A stretch of 42,021 nt of DNA, taken from the NCBI GenBank assembly GCA_947361615.1, contig CANAJP010000010.1, positions 1 to 42,021 on the forward strand. The letters run 5' to 3'. Within the stretch, counting starts at the first letter, position 1. The number at the start of each line of letters is the position of its first letter. A program made the position numbers and the translations under genes. The DNA comes from an uncultured Candidatus Melainabacteria bacterium. GTDB taxonomy: Bacteria > Cyanobacteriota > Vampirovibrionia > Gastranaerophilales > Gastranaerophilaceae. Under the pieces are notes generated by a model. That model worked only from the letters and a program-made list of their open reading frames with translations. It did not search any database and was not told the DNA's origin. Positions 30,821-40,042 of this stretch are shown here, piece after piece.

Positions 30821-32618
30821 AGTTATATATTTTTTTGTTTAAATCAGCTTTTCTTATTCTAACGTTTTCCGGTGTGATTTCAACCAGTTCGTCGTCGCCG
30901 ATATATTCCAAGCTGTCTTCCAGTGACATGATTTTCGGCGCTTGAAGCGTTACCATAACGTCTGCTGTTGCACTGCGCATGTTTGTTAATTTTTTAGTTT
31001 TACAGATGTTTACAGAAATGTCTTGCGGTTTGTTGCATTCACCGATAATCATACCTTTGTAAACTTTAGTTTTTGGAACAACGAAGAATACACCACGGTC
31101 TTCAAACTGGGCCAAAGCGTAAGGAATAGCTTCACCTTGTTCCCACGCGATAATTGAACCGTTGCGTTGGCGTGGAATATCGCCTGCGTATGGACGGTAA
31201 TCAAGGAATGTATGGTACATAATTCCTTCGCCGCGTGTCATACGGATGAATTCGCTTCTGAAACCGATTAAGCCGCGTGCAGGAATGTGGAATGTTAAAG
31301 TTGTTCTGCCTTTTGCGTTGTTCATTTCTTTCATTTCGCCTTTGCGACCTGAAAGTTTTTCGATTGCAGAACCCGCGTAGCCTTCAGGAACATCTACGAT
31401 TAAGTTTTCATAAGGTTCGCATTGTTGACCGTCGATTTCTTTGTAGATAACTTCCGGTTTTGATACCTGAAATTCATAACCCTCACGGCGCATAGTTTCG
31501 ATTAAAATACCTAAGTGAAGTTCCCCACGGCCTGAAACCTTAAATACATCAGTGTTTTCCGTATCTTCAACACGTAAACTTACGTTTTTTTCAAGTTCGT
31601 TGTATAAACGTTTTCTTATTTGTCTTGAAGTTACGAATTTGCCTTCTGTACCGGCAAATGGGCTATCATTAACCGAGAAGTTCATTTGCAGAGTCGGTTC
31701 ATCGACTTTGATTAAAGGTAACGGGTTAGGGTTATTAAGTTCGCAGATTGTTTCACCTATTTGAATATCTGCAAAACCTGCAATACCAACGATATCACCA
31801 GCTGTTGCATCTTCAATCTCAACACGACCGAGGTCTTTGAACCCGAAAAGTTTTGTGATTTTTCCACGTTCTTGAGTTCCGTCAGCCTTTACAACACAAA
31901 CTTGTTCTTGAGATTTAACTTTACCGTTAACGATACGTCCGATTACAATGCGGCCCACATAGTCGTTGTAGTCAAGAGTTGTTGCCTGAAATTGGAGCGG
32001 TAAGTCTACGTTAGCAACAGGCGGTTTAATATTTTCCATAATGCAATCAAGAAGTGGAACCATATCTTTGCGTTCGTCTTCTAAATCGTTGATAGCAAAA
32101 CCGTTCAAACTGCTTGCGAATATATAAGGGAAGTCGATAAGGTCTTCGCGGTCTGTAAGTTCAGTGAAGAGGTCAAAAACTTTATCAAGTGCATTATGCG
32201 GATCCGCGGCCGGTTTATCAATTTTGTTAATAACAACGACTATTCTCAAACCTAATTCAAGAGCTTTAGAAAGAACAAAGCGTGTTTGCGGCATCGGGCC
32301 TTCTGCAGCGTCTACGATTAAAAGTGCACCATCTACCATGCCCAACACCCGTTCAACTTCACCACCGAAATCTGCGTGGCCAGGGGTGTCAACAACATTG
32401 ATTTTGCAACCTTTGTAATCAATAGAAATGTTTTTGGAAAGGATAGTAATTCCTCTTTCTTTTTCTATATCGTTACTGTCAAGTACGCGTTCCTGCACTT
32501 GTTGGTTATCGCGGAAAACACCTGCTTGTTTAAGCAAACAGTCAACCAGAGTTGTTTTACCGTGGTCAACGTGTGCTATAATTGCGATATTTCTAATATT
32601 TTCATTATATTTCGTCAT
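30819..32618 (-). CDS. typA: Translational GTPase TypA/BipA
   Basis: This 599-residue GTPase binds the 70S ribosome and assists 50S assembly and stress translation. The G domain has [19 protein letters not shown] near residue 15, [10 protein letters not shown] near 53, [15 protein letters not shown] near 75 and VVINKIDKP near 129. The EF-G-like domain [23 protein letters not shown] near 375, and the TypA-specific C-terminal domain ([20 protein letters not shown] near 440) follow. The leader has a TATAAT at about 32661-32666 and ggtgga before the ATG. Confidence 0.95.
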   Translation of the reverse strand: MTKYNENIRNIAIIAHVDHGKTTLVDCLLKQAGVFRDNQQVQERVLDSNDIEKERGITILSKNISIDYKGCKINVVDTPGHADFGGEVERVLGMVDGALLIVDAAEGPMPQTRFVLSKALELGLRIVVVINKIDKPAADPHNALDKVFDLFTELTDREDLIDFPYIFASSLNGFAINDLEDERKDMVPLLDCIMENIKPPVANVDLPLQFQATTLDYNDYVGRIVIGRIVNGKVKSQEQVCVVKADGTQERGKITKLFGFKDLGRVEIEDATAGDIVGIAGFADIQIGETICELNNPNPLPLIKVDEPTLQMNFSVNDSPFAGTEGKFVTSRQIRKRLYNELEKNVSLRVEDTENTDVFKVSGRGELHLGILIETMRREGYEFQVSKPEVIYKEIDGQQCEPYENLIVDVPEGYAGSAIEKLSGRKGEMKEMNNAKGRTTLTFHIPARGLIGFRSEFIRMTRGEGIMYHTFLDYRPYAGDIPRQRNGSIIAWEQGEAIPYALAQFEDRGVFFVVPKTKVYKGMIIGECNKPQDISVNICKTKKLTNMRSATADVMVTLQAPKIMSLEDSLEYIGDDELVEITPENVRIRKADLNKKIYN

Positions 32619-32697
32619 AAAAATCCACCATTCTTGTGTTTAAAGTGTAAATCTTACGTTAATTATAAATTAATGAAAAAAATTTTTCAAGTAAAGA

Positions 32698-32726
32698 TTG
32701 CGTTTTTTGTATGTCTGTGTTAGCAT
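32698..32726 (+). promoter_or_regulatory. Promoter of tRNA-Leu
   Basis: TTGCGT (32698-32703), a 17-base spacer and TAGCAT (32721-32726), 27 bases before the tRNA start. Confidence 0.5.
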
Positions 32727-32753
32727 GTTTTTAAAAATTAAATAAAATTTTAA

Positions 32754-32835
32754 GTCGATGTGGCGGAATCGGTATACGCGCACGTTTGAGGGGCGTGTGG
32801 AGAAATCCTTGGGGGTTCAAGTCCCCCCATCGACA
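32754..32835 (+). tRNA. tRNA-Leu (anticodon GAG)
   Basis: The 82-base gene folds as a class II tRNA: acceptor arms gtcgatg and catcgac, a D-arm with ggtatacgc, an anticodon stem cacgt/gcgtg with loop TTGAGGG giving anticodon GAG, a long variable arm (tggagaaatcctt region) and a T arm gggggttcaagtccccc. The discriminator is A. The 3' CCA is not encoded, since the next bases are ttta. Confidence 0.93.
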
Positions 32836-32846
32836 TTTATTTTATT

Positions 32847-32877
32847 TAGAGCCTTCGTGATGAGGCTCTATTTTTAG
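32847..32877 (+). terminator. Terminator after tRNA-Leu
   Basis: tagagcct and aggctcta form an 8-base-pair stem with an 8-base loop, followed by tttttag. Confidence 0.75.
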
Positions 32878-32901
32878 ATTCCCTTATATGCCTCTTTGCA
32901 G

Positions 32902-33573
32902 TCATTTCTTCAAATAACGATGCACTATGTTGCTTATGTCAGCTATTGTTTTAGCATTGTTATTATATGATTCTCGAGAATCTTTAATTAGTACTGCAAT
33001 GTAATATTTATCTCCGTTGGGAAGATAAACAACACCGATGTCAGCATCACTTATTTGTACATTTTCAGCTGTACGGTCTGAATGACCTGTTTTGTGTTCG
33101 ATCCTAACCTTTTTAGGTAAGCCCGCTATTAATTTGTGTTGACCTGATGAACAATTATGCATTGCCGTTTTTAAAAAAGTAAAATGTTCATCATTCAAGA
33201 CATTTTCCGTATAAAATTTTTTTAAAAATTGGGCAAGAGCCAGAGGTGTACTCCAATTATTATAACATTTCATAATGTCTGTATGCATATCTTCCTCTGA
33301 TTCGATAAGATTCAAATCTTTTATTCCAAGTGATTTGATATAAGAATCCACTTTATCAATTCCTCCAACAAACCTGATTAACCAATCGCAAGTATTATTA
33401 TCACTATGCGACACGGTGTATTTTAAAATGTCTCGATACGATATGTAAATTCGTTGATTAGGATATTTATCTCTTAGCGGACTATATGTATTTTCAAGGA
33501 TTTCTTCCTTTTCTATATAAACCATTCTATCCAACGGAATATTTTCAGCTTCCATTTTTTTTAGGGCAGTCAC
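32902..33573 (-). pseudogene. Class A beta-lactamase, 5'-truncated
   Basis: The 223-residue frame matches the C-terminal three quarters of subclass A2 (CfxA/CblA-like) beta-lactamases: the SDN motif in VSHSDNNTCDWLIRF near residue 55, an omega-loop glutamate in ESEEDMH near 92, and the KTG triad in VRIEHKTGHSDRT near 162. No signal peptide or SxxK serine is present. The frame can be followed upstream a few codons (QLYSIVIAVTAL, aligning just after the SxxK site) and then meets TAA next to a 9-base A run and the end of the SMR gene. Without the nucleophile serine the product cannot hydrolyse beta-lactams. The start listed is a GTG and may not be used. Confidence 0.8.
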
Positions 33574-33647
33574 TGCAATAACAATAGAATATAATTGATA
33601 GTATTATTTTTTTTTATTACTCAAAAGTGGACTCCTGTGAGCAGAAT

Positions 33648-33962
33648 TTAGTTAACTAACTTTAGACCTACTGTTCCTATAACTATAAGTAGTATAAATA
33701 TTATTTTTGCTAAATTAATTGGTTCGTGAAACACAAAAATTCCTATAATAGCTACAAGTAGAATTCCAACAGCACCCCATACAGCATAAGCAACACTCAT
33801 ATCTATTGTTTTTAAGGCATGAGATAAAAATAAGAAGCACAATATATATGAAATCGTTGTACCAATTGATGGTAACATTATAGAAAAACCGTTTGACAAT
33901 TTTAATAATGACGTTCCAATTGTTTCAAATAAAACCGCGGCTACTAAATAAATCCATCCCAT
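33648..33962 (-). CDS. Small multidrug resistance (SMR) family transporter
   Basis: This 104-residue protein has four hydrophobic helices. The essential membrane glutamate lies in AAVLFETIGTSLLKLSNGF near residue 13, and the family segment DMSVAYAVWGAVGILLVAIIG near 54 is clear. Such EmrE/Qac-type proton antiporters expel cationic dyes and biocides, though some move guanidinium or other small compounds. A 14-base palindrome lies 4 bases before the ATG. The gene ends 75 bases before the truncated beta-lactamase on the same strand. Confidence 0.88.
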   Translation of the reverse strand: MGWIYLVAAVLFETIGTSLLKLSNGFSIMLPSIGTTISYILCFLFLSHALKTIDMSVAYAVWGAVGILLVAIIGIFVFHEPINLAKIIFILLIVIGTVGLKLVN

Positions 33963-33965
33963 TTT

Positions 33966-33979
33966 GTTGTTATAACAAC
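33966..33979. promoter_or_regulatory. Palindrome upstream of the SMR gene
   Basis: gttgttataacaac is a perfect 14-base palindrome just upstream of the SMR ATG, between a gaaagg ribosome-like site and the start. It may be an operator for a repressor or a leader hairpin. Confidence 0.45.
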
Positions 33980-33994
33980 CTTTCTTGTTCTTTT

Positions 33995-34333
33995 TTATAT
34001 ATTAGTATCTAAATTTTGCCCGAGTTTGGCTTTTTGTTCGTTAAAACGATTAATTTTTATCTGCCGAATTGCTTCATGTGCCATATTAATTCGATATTGT
34101 ATTCTAATGATCTCATCAGTTAAAAAGGTTGATTTAGGCGAACTAGATGATGTTTTCTTGTACGCTTTTTCTATCTGCATAAGCTCAAATGTATATTGAG
34201 TTATCGCTTTTTGAAACTGTTCAATGCGCTGCTTATCGGCGTCCGTAAGTTTTAAGATTATGCCTTTGTAATCTTTAAGAGGTTTTAAATTCCCTCGTAT
34301 ATTTATATTTGATTGTGCGATTGTAATGTTCAT
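33995..34333 (-). CDS. Hypothetical coiled-coil protein
   Basis: This 112-residue protein starts MNITIAQSNINIRGNLKPLK. It is helical and charged, with heptad-like patches around residues 30-60 (DADKQRIEQFQKAITQYTFEL) and 75-100 (IRIQYRINMAHEAIRQIKI). There is no membrane segment and no recognised family. It lies upstream of the SMR gene on the same strand with a 32-base gap, and may be co-transcribed. Confidence 0.55.
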   Translation of the reverse strand: MNITIAQSNINIRGNLKPLKDYKGIILKLTDADKQRIEQFQKAITQYTFELMQIEKAYKKTSSSSPKSTFLTDEIIRIQYRINMAHEAIRQIKINRFNEQKAKLGQNLDTNI

Positions 34334-34364
34334 ACAATTATAAAGCCTATAAAAATATTTTTTG

Positions 34365-34997
34365 CTATCTTATGAAGTTTGTATAAATAGTTTCTTCATT
34401 CGCAGGCGGTGTTATTCCCGCTTTTTCTGCGGCTTCTTGACATTTCAAATGCCAGGCCATATTACGCGCCAGAATTCGCATATTTTGCATGCCTTCTTTA
34501 TCTTCTTCTACTTGCTGTGCATTTGAGCCGTGTACCATGTTCCAGTAACGTCCTGAAATTATCGGCATTTGAGAAATAGTAAAGTATTTATTTAGCTGGT
34601 CAAGAGTTGTGGTTGTTCCTGCGCGACGTGCGCTGGCGATAGCACTGCCTGGTTTATGCAAAAATATATTTCTTCCAGAGCGCGCCGCCGCGTAAAAAGC
34701 TCTATCTAAAAATACAGTGATAATACCTGTTGCAGATGCGTAATGAACAGGTGAGCCAATAATGTAACCGTCACATTTTTCTGCAATATCTATAAATTCA
34801 TTAACTTTATCATTTATTATGCATTTCCCCAATTTTGAACACGCACCGCAGGCGCGGCAAGGTGCAATCGGGTCAAGCCCAATGTAAAAGATTTCGGAGT
34901 CAATACCTTCTTCTTTAAGGGTTTTGGCTATTTCTTCCAACGCTCTATTTGTGCATCCGGTTTTGTTTGGTGAACCATTTACTAGTAAAACTTTCAT
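34365..34997 (-). CDS. Flavodoxin-fold FMN reductase / iron-sulfur flavoprotein-like
   Basis: The start is the ATG preceded by aaaaaggggcaaaat; the frame extends upstream to 35060 but without a ribosome site. The 210-residue protein has the flavodoxin-like FMN loop MKVLLVNGSPNKTGCTNRAL at the N-terminus and a compact cysteine motif CRACGACSKLGKC near residue 50 (CX2CX2CX5C) like the 4Fe-4S motif of iron-sulfur flavoproteins, then GYIIGSPVHYASATGIITVFLDRAF near 80. It could use a cluster and FMN for redox reactions; the partner is unknown. It is the last gene of the lptC-aroE cluster, 16 bases after aroE. Confidence 0.8.
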   Translation of the reverse strand: MKVLLVNGSPNKTGCTNRALEEIAKTLKEEGIDSEIFYIGLDPIAPCRACGACSKLGKCIINDKVNEFIDIAEKCDGYIIGSPVHYASATGIITVFLDRAFYAAARSGRNIFLHKPGSAIASARRAGTTTTLDQLNKYFTISQMPIISGRYWNMVHGSNAQQVEEDKEGMQNMRILARNMAWHLKCQEAAEKAGITPPANEETIYTNFIR

Positions 34998-35013
34998 ATT
35001 TTGCCCCTTTTTA

Positions 35014-35871
35014 TTACATATAATCAATTTTATAGCTTGATAGCGCGCGCTCGCCGGCAAGTTTCATTTTTTCAAAGTCAGGTGTTCTGCCAAACCAGAT
35101 TTTTTGTGCCGCAACGGCCTGAGCCACAAGCATATCTAGTCCACTTATTGTTTGTAATCCTAAGTGATGTGCGTCCTGTAATAAAACGGTTTCTGTCGGG
35201 TTGTAAACGATATCATAAACAATTGCGTCGTTTGGAAGCGTTGCCAAAACTTTTTTATCCACAGGCGTTGAGTCCGCAGAATGTCCTTTCATACCGATTG
35301 GTGTTGTGTTCACAAGCAGGTCGGTTGTTGAAAGGTCTTTTAGGGTTTCAATCTGATTAAGTGTAAATTCTGTTTGCGGGACAAGTTCGCGGAAGAATTT
35401 TACAAACTCCAAAGCATTCGGGATGTTGCGTGTGTAGAAATTAACTTTTTTTACGCCTAGCTGGGTGCAGGCAACGGTGACTGCGCGTGAAGCCCCACCT
35501 GTTCCGAGAATTGTAACTTCTTTTCCTTCTAAAGATGGTGGAAGAGGGGACTTGAACCCGATAATGTCGGTGTTATAACCGCTAATTGTTTTGTCAGCAT
35601 TGATTTTAATCGTGTTTATTGCGCCTGCAAGGTCTGCGTTTTGGTCAACTTCGTCAACAAACATTGCGATTTTGACTTTTAGAGGAATAGTTACGTTTAC
35701 GCCAGCATAATCGTTAATTTTCAGGTAGCGAATTCGGTCAACAAGGTTTTCAGGGGCTGTTTCAAGTATTTCATATTCAGCATTAATGCCAAGGCTTTCA
35801 AATCCCGCTTTGTGGATTTGCGGTGAAATTGAATGGCCTATCGGATAGCCCAAAATCGCGAATTTAAGCAT
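35014..35871 (-). CDS. aroE: Shikimate dehydrogenase
   Basis: The start is the ATG 8 bases inside the topA end, preceded by ggagcagaagaaa; an upstream in-frame ATG at 35898 is less likely. The ~285-residue enzyme reduces 3-dehydroshikimate with NADPH. Motifs are GYPIGHSISPQIHK at the N-terminus, GVNVTIPLKVKIA near 58 with the catalytic lysine, the nucleotide loop LGTGGASRAVT near 125, VNTTPIGMKGHS near 182 and GLDMLVAQAV near 240. Confidence 0.92.
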   Translation of the reverse strand: MLKFAILGYPIGHSISPQIHKAGFESLGINAEYEILETAPENLVDRIRYLKINDYAGVNVTIPLKVKIAMFVDEVDQNADLAGAINTIKINADKTISGYNTDIIGFKSPLPPSLEGKEVTILGTGGASRAVTVACTQLGVKKVNFYTRNIPNALEFVKFFRELVPQTEFTLNQIETLKDLSTTDLLVNTTPIGMKGHSADSTPVDKKVLATLPNDAIVYDIVYNPTETVLLQDAHHLGLQTISGLDMLVAQAVAAQKIWFGRTPDFEKMKLAGERALSSYKIDYM

Positions 35872-38176
35872 TTTCTTCTGCTCCTTCTTCTGTTTCATTA
35901 GGGATAAGTTCCGGTTTATGCATACATTCTTTGTTAGAGCAGGAAATTACTGTGCCTTTTTTAGACGCTTTTTTAACCAGAAGCGCGCCGCAATCAGGAC
36001 AGATGTCACCCGTTGGTTCATTCCAGAGTGTGAAATCGCAGTTTGGATATTTGTTGCAGCCGTAGAAGATAAGTCCGCGTTTAGATTTCTTTTCAATGAT
36101 TTCGCCCTCGCCGCATTTAGGACATTTGACGCCTGTAGATTTGCGGAAAGGTTTGCGGTCTTTGCATTCTGTGCATTCTGTGTACTTGCCGTAAGGGCCG
36201 GTTTTGAGAATAAGACTTCCGCCGCACTTTTCACATTTTTGTTCTAATGTTGTCGGCTCGTTTGTCGGTTGGGCGCCGCCTTGTGCTTCCATTTCGGTCA
36301 TTGCGTTGAGCGAAAGAATAGTTTTACATTCTGGATAGCCTGTGCAGCCGAGGAATTGCTGGCCAAAACGGCTTGTACGCAGTGCCATCGGGCGTCCGCA
36401 GTTCGGGCAGTTGACTTTTGTTTCGATTGTAATTCTGCCTGTATCTTTTTGTGCTTCTGCAACAACTGGCATGAAGCCGTCGTAAAATTCTTGCAGAACT
36501 TTGTTCCAGATAGCTTTTTTCTCGGCAATTTTATCCAGTTTTGTTTCCATGCCGGCAGTGAATTTGTAGTCCATAACCTCGGTGAACTGTTGGACTAACT
36601 GCTTGCATACTGTTCGGCCTAATAGAGTTGGAGCAAGCGCTTTTTCAAGCTTTTCAACATAACCGCGGGTTTGGATTTTTGTAATAATTGATGCATAAGT
36701 TGAAGGACGTCCGATTCCGTGTTCTTCAAGCGCTTTAACAAGTGTAGCTTCTGAATATCTTGGAGGCGGCTGGGTGAAGTGTTGTTTCGGGTTGAGTTTT
36801 TTAAGCGTTAATTTGTCGCCTTTGTTCAAGTCAGGCATTTTGTTTTTAGAATCACCGTCTTCTTCTTCCGCTTCATTGTACAGCTTTAAGAAACCGTCAA
36901 ACATGATTTTGCTGGTGCTGGTTCTGAGTGTATAGTCACCTGCAGAAATCTCTACGGCTTTGTTTGCAACGACGGCGTTAGACATCTGGGAGGACATAAA
37001 TTTGTTCCAGATGAGTTTGTAAAGTCGGTATTGCTCGTTTGAAAGATATTGTTTAATGCTGTCAGGTGTGCGTTCAGGATATGATGGACGGATTGCTTCG
37101 TGGGCGTCCTGTACGTTTTGTTTCCCTTTAACATAGCTGTTCGGCGTTTCAGGGTAATATTTTTCACCATAGTTGTTCAGAATAAAATCTTTCGCTGCTG
37201 CTTGTGCGTCATCTGAAATACGGACACTATCAGTTCTCATATAGGTGATAAGACCGACGGCGCCGTTTTCAAGTTCAATACCTTCATAAAGTTTTTGTGC
37301 AATCTGCATGGTTTTTTGAACGCCATAGCCGAGTTTAGAGCTGGCTTCACGCTGCAAAGTTGAGGTTATAAAAGGTGCGGTTGGTTTGCGTTTTGTTTCT
37401 TTGTTGGTAACCTTTGAAACCTCATAACCTTGATAGTTTGTTAAGTATTCAACTATCGCATCAGCGGCTTCTTTGTTAGGAATTTCAACTTTTTTATCTT
37501 TGTATTTTGTGAGTTCTGCGCTGAAAAGTTCGCCTGATTCTTTTGCCAAATCCGCTGCGATTGTCCAGTATTCAACAGGCACGAAAGCTTCGATTTCTTC
37601 TTCGCGCTCGCAAATCATTCTGAGCGCTACTGATTGAACACGGCCTGCTGAAAGGTGGCGGTTGCCAAGCTTTTGCCACAGAATCGGGCTTAATTTATAA
37701 CCTACGAGCTTGTCCAGAATTTGACGTGTTTGCTGTGCTTGAACCATGTCCATATTGATTGTTCGGAAGTTTTCAACCGCGTGTTTAACGGCTTTTGGAG
37801 TGATTTCGTTAAACTCTATGCGGAAAATTTTATCTTCCGGAACTTCTAACAACTGGCGAACATGCCATGCAATAGCTTCTCCCTCGCGGTCAGGGTCGGA
37901 TGCAAGGTAGACTTTGTCGGCACGTTTTGCAAGGTCGTTTAATTTTTTTACAACGGCTTTTTTCTCAGGAATGATTTCAAAAGTCGGTTTGAAGTTGTTG
38001 TTAACATCAAAACCGAGCGTGTTTGTCGGGAGGTTGCGAACATGCCCGTAACTCGCCTCAATCTGAAAACTATCGCCCAAAATCTTTTTAATAGTTTTTG
38101 ATTTTGCAGGAGACTCGACTATTAATAACGCCTTTTCTTTCTTTGTTGTTTTCTTTTCCGCCGTTTTTTCTGCCAC
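35864..38176 (-). CDS. topA: DNA topoisomerase I
   Basis: This 770-residue type IA topoisomerase relaxes negative supercoils. It has a TOPRIM domain (LLIVESPAKSKTIKKIL near residue 15 and LASDPDREGEAIAWH near 100), RHLSAGRVQSVALRMICERE near 180, the catalytic tyrosine in LITYMRTDSVRISDDA near 313, and four C-terminal zinc ribbons (CPNCGRPMAL, CEKCGGSLIL, CPKCGEGEII, CPDCGALLVK). The first 17 residues are a Lys-rich extension. It overlaps aroE by 8 bases and follows dprA by 2 bases. Confidence 0.95.
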   Translation of the reverse strand: MAEKTAEKKTTKKEKALLIVESPAKSKTIKKILGDSFQIEASYGHVRNLPTNTLGFDVNNNFKPTFEIIPEKKAVVKKLNDLAKRADKVYLASDPDREGEAIAWHVRQLLEVPEDKIFRIEFNEITPKAVKHAVENFRTINMDMVQAQQTRQILDKLVGYKLSPILWQKLGNRHLSAGRVQSVALRMICEREEEIEAFVPVEYWTIAADLAKESGELFSAELTKYKDKKVEIPNKEAADAIVEYLTNYQGYEVSKVTNKETKRKPTAPFITSTLQREASSKLGYGVQKTMQIAQKLYEGIELENGAVGLITYMRTDSVRISDDAQAAAKDFILNNYGEKYYPETPNSYVKGKQNVQDAHEAIRPSYPERTPDSIKQYLSNEQYRLYKLIWNKFMSSQMSNAVVANKAVEISAGDYTLRTSTSKIMFDGFLKLYNEAEEEDGDSKNKMPDLNKGDKLTLKKLNPKQHFTQPPPRYSEATLVKALEEHGIGRPSTYASIITKIQTRGYVEKLEKALAPTLLGRTVCKQLVQQFTEVMDYKFTAGMETKLDKIAEKKAIWNKVLQEFYDGFMPVVAEAQKDTGRITIETKVNCPNCGRPMALRTSRFGQQFLGCTGYPECKTILSLNAMTEMEAQGGAQPTNEPTTLEQKCEKCGGSLILKTGPYGKYTECTECKDRKPFRKSTGVKCPKCGEGEIIEKKSKRGLIFYGCNKYPNCDFTLWNEPTGDICPDCGALLVKKASKKGTVISCSNKECMHKPELIPNETEEGAEENA

Positions 38177-38178
38177 CT

Positions 38179-39273
38179 TTAGACCTCTCTTTTGTATCTG
38201 TCGCCGTCGACTTTTTTAATTATCCCTTTAAGTTCAAGTAAAGTCAAATTCGTTAAAAGTGTTTCAATATCCAGTTTTGTTAGCTGCTGTAATTCATCAA
38301 AATTCTTTTCTTCAACCTCAAGAAATGATAAAATATTAGTTTCTTCGTCGGCTAAATCAAGTGTTGAGGTTAAATTTAGTTGTTCCTGTTTTTCAACTTG
38401 CCAGTTTAAAACGTTAAGAATATCGTCAGTGCATGTTACTAATGAGGCGCCGTTTTTAAGCAGATGATAAATTCCTTGAGTGTTCGGGTTTGTAATCAGA
38501 CCAGGAATGCACATCAAATCTCTGCCCTGTTCAAGCGTTAGGTTTGCAGTAATCAATGCTCCGCTTTTTAGTGATGCTTCTGCAACAACTGTGCCATATG
38601 AAAGCCCTGACACAATTCTGTTTCTTTGAGGAAAACGATATTTTAACGGTTCAAATGTCGGGTAGTATTCGGTAAAAATTACCCCGTGTTCACGTTCAAT
38701 GGCATCATAAAGGTGTTTGTTTCCAGCCGGATATGTGTAATCGAAACCGCTTGCGATAACGCCGATTGTTTTAAGCCCATTTTCGATTGCGGTGTTGTGG
38801 GCTGTGGTATCTATACCGGACGCTAAGCCTGAAACGATGGTAATATCTGTATTTTGTAAATCTTTTAATACAAGTTTCAAAGCGTCTTTTGCGTAAGTTG
38901 AAGCGCGTCTTGAACCTACGACTGCAAGCGTCTTATTGAAGTTTATCCGTGACAAATCTCCCTTGTAATAAAGAACAGCAGGTGGATTGAATATTTGTTT
39001 CAGCATAAACGGGTAATTTTCATCCTCAAATGTCAAGAATTTTACACCGCGCTCCTGAACAAGTGCGGACACCTTTTCTATATCAAGATTTTTGCGTGCG
39101 GCAAGAAAATTTTCGGCCTTTTTTACGCTCAGCCCGTCAATGTTCTGGAATTCCCGCTCGTTTGCTTTGAACGCAGTTTCAATGTCGCCAAAATAATTAT
39201 ACAGCCGCAAAATAAATGCGCTGTCTATACTTTCGATTGATGAAAATGCTATCCAGTATTTATTTTTCAACAT
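38179..39273 (-). CDS. dprA: DNA-processing protein DprA
   Basis: This 364-residue protein loads RecA on incoming single-stranded DNA in natural transformation. The N-terminal region has a helix-hairpin-helix-like segment (EREFQNIDGLSVKKAENFL near 38), the Rossmann-like fold has VVGSRRASTYAKDALK near 115, IVSGLASGIDTTAHNTAIENG near 145 and RFPQRNRIVSGLSYGTVVAEA near 212, and the C-terminus has a winged-helix segment. Competence pilus genes are not in the window. It overlaps the TPR gene by 14 bases. Confidence 0.93.
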   Translation of the reverse strand: MLKNKYWIAFSSIESIDSAFILRLYNYFGDIETAFKANEREFQNIDGLSVKKAENFLAARKNLDIEKVSALVQERGVKFLTFEDENYPFMLKQIFNPPAVLYYKGDLSRINFNKTLAVVGSRRASTYAKDALKLVLKDLQNTDITIVSGLASGIDTTAHNTAIENGLKTIGVIASGFDYTYPAGNKHLYDAIEREHGVIFTEYYPTFEPLKYRFPQRNRIVSGLSYGTVVAEASLKSGALITANLTLEQGRDLMCIPGLITNPNTQGIYHLLKNGASLVTCTDDILNVLNWQVEKQEQLNLTSTLDLADEETNILSFLEVEEKNFDELQQLTKLDIETLLTNLTLLELKGIIKKVDGDRYKREV

Positions 39274-40033
39274 GCGTTTTTTTAATTCTTTCTACAAGTG
39301 CGCTGATTTTTTCTTTTTCCTCGTCAGAAATTTCCATAGTCAGGTAGTCTTCAAAATACTCGATTGCGTCTTCATAATCGCCGCGTGCAAGGAATAAAAT
39401 CGCTACTTTTTTATATGGCGGAATAAAATCTGATTTAAGCGCAATAGCTTTCAGATAGTTTGACATTGCCTTGTCAATTTCATTGTTTGCCTCATATGCT
39501 TCACCAAGATAGAAATGAACCCATTCGTTGTCTTTGTAGTTCAAAACATTTTCAAAGTTTTCGATTGCAACATCGTAGTTGCCGAGTTCAAAATTAACTT
39601 TTGCAAGGTCATAATACGCGTCGTAATTGTCAGGCTGTTCGTCGAGAATTTTGTATAATTCGTCTATTGCAAGGTCAAGTCGCGCATCTTCCATGTAAAA
39701 TCTTGCCAGGTAGTGACGAAGAACCATATTATCAGGAATTTCGTAAATCCCTTGTGAAATCAATTGAATTCCGCTGTCGATATCGTTTTGTTTGAAGTAA
39801 ATATCTGCAAGGTTTACGTAAACCTGTGGAATTTTAGGGTTCAAGGATTGGGCTTTGAGATAATTCTTTTCAGCCTTTTCAAGGTCGCCCAGTTGAAGAT
39901 AACAGGTCGCAATATTGTTATAAATTTCTGCGTTGTCTTCGGTTGTTTCAAGTATTGATGAGAAGATATCAAGTGCTTTTTGATATTCTTTTTCGTTATA
40001 AAGTTTTAATGCCTCTTCTATTTTCTTTTCCAT
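39260..40033 (-). CDS. Tetratricopeptide repeat protein
   Basis: This 257-residue protein is built of about six TPR units with the W-L-G-Y-A-F-A-P style pattern: EEALKLYNEKEYQKALDIF, AEIYNNIATCYLQLGDLEKA, PQVYVNLADIYFKQNDIDSG, DAYYDLAKVNFELGNYDVA, WVHFYLGEAYEANNEIDKA and PPYKKVAILFLARGDYEDA. No signal peptide is seen. TPR proteins serve as binding scaffolds; partners cannot be inferred. It lies between lptA and dprA with a 9-base gap on the upstream side. Confidence 0.88.
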   Translation of the reverse strand: MEKKIEEALKLYNEKEYQKALDIFSSILETTEDNAEIYNNIATCYLQLGDLEKAEKNYLKAQSLNPKIPQVYVNLADIYFKQNDIDSGIQLISQGIYEIPDNMVLRHYLARFYMEDARLDLAIDELYKILDEQPDNYDAYYDLAKVNFELGNYDVAIENFENVLNYKDNEWVHFYLGEAYEANNEIDKAMSNYLKAIALKSDFIPPYKKVAILFLARGDYEDAIEYFEDYLTMEISDEEKEKISALVERIKKTHVEK

Positions 40034-40042
40034 AGTTTATCC

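Noticed and set aside
32800-32840. tRNA-Leu 3' end as a phage or island attachment site
   Set aside because: No second copy of the T-arm/acceptor sequence was found in the window and no integrase is present.
32902-33573. Functional beta-lactamase
   Set aside because: The active-site serine motif and signal peptide are missing from the frame and from the sequence just upstream.
35918-37170. Long antisense frames within topA
   Set aside because: They are shadows of the coding strand, without ribosome sites or protein-like composition.
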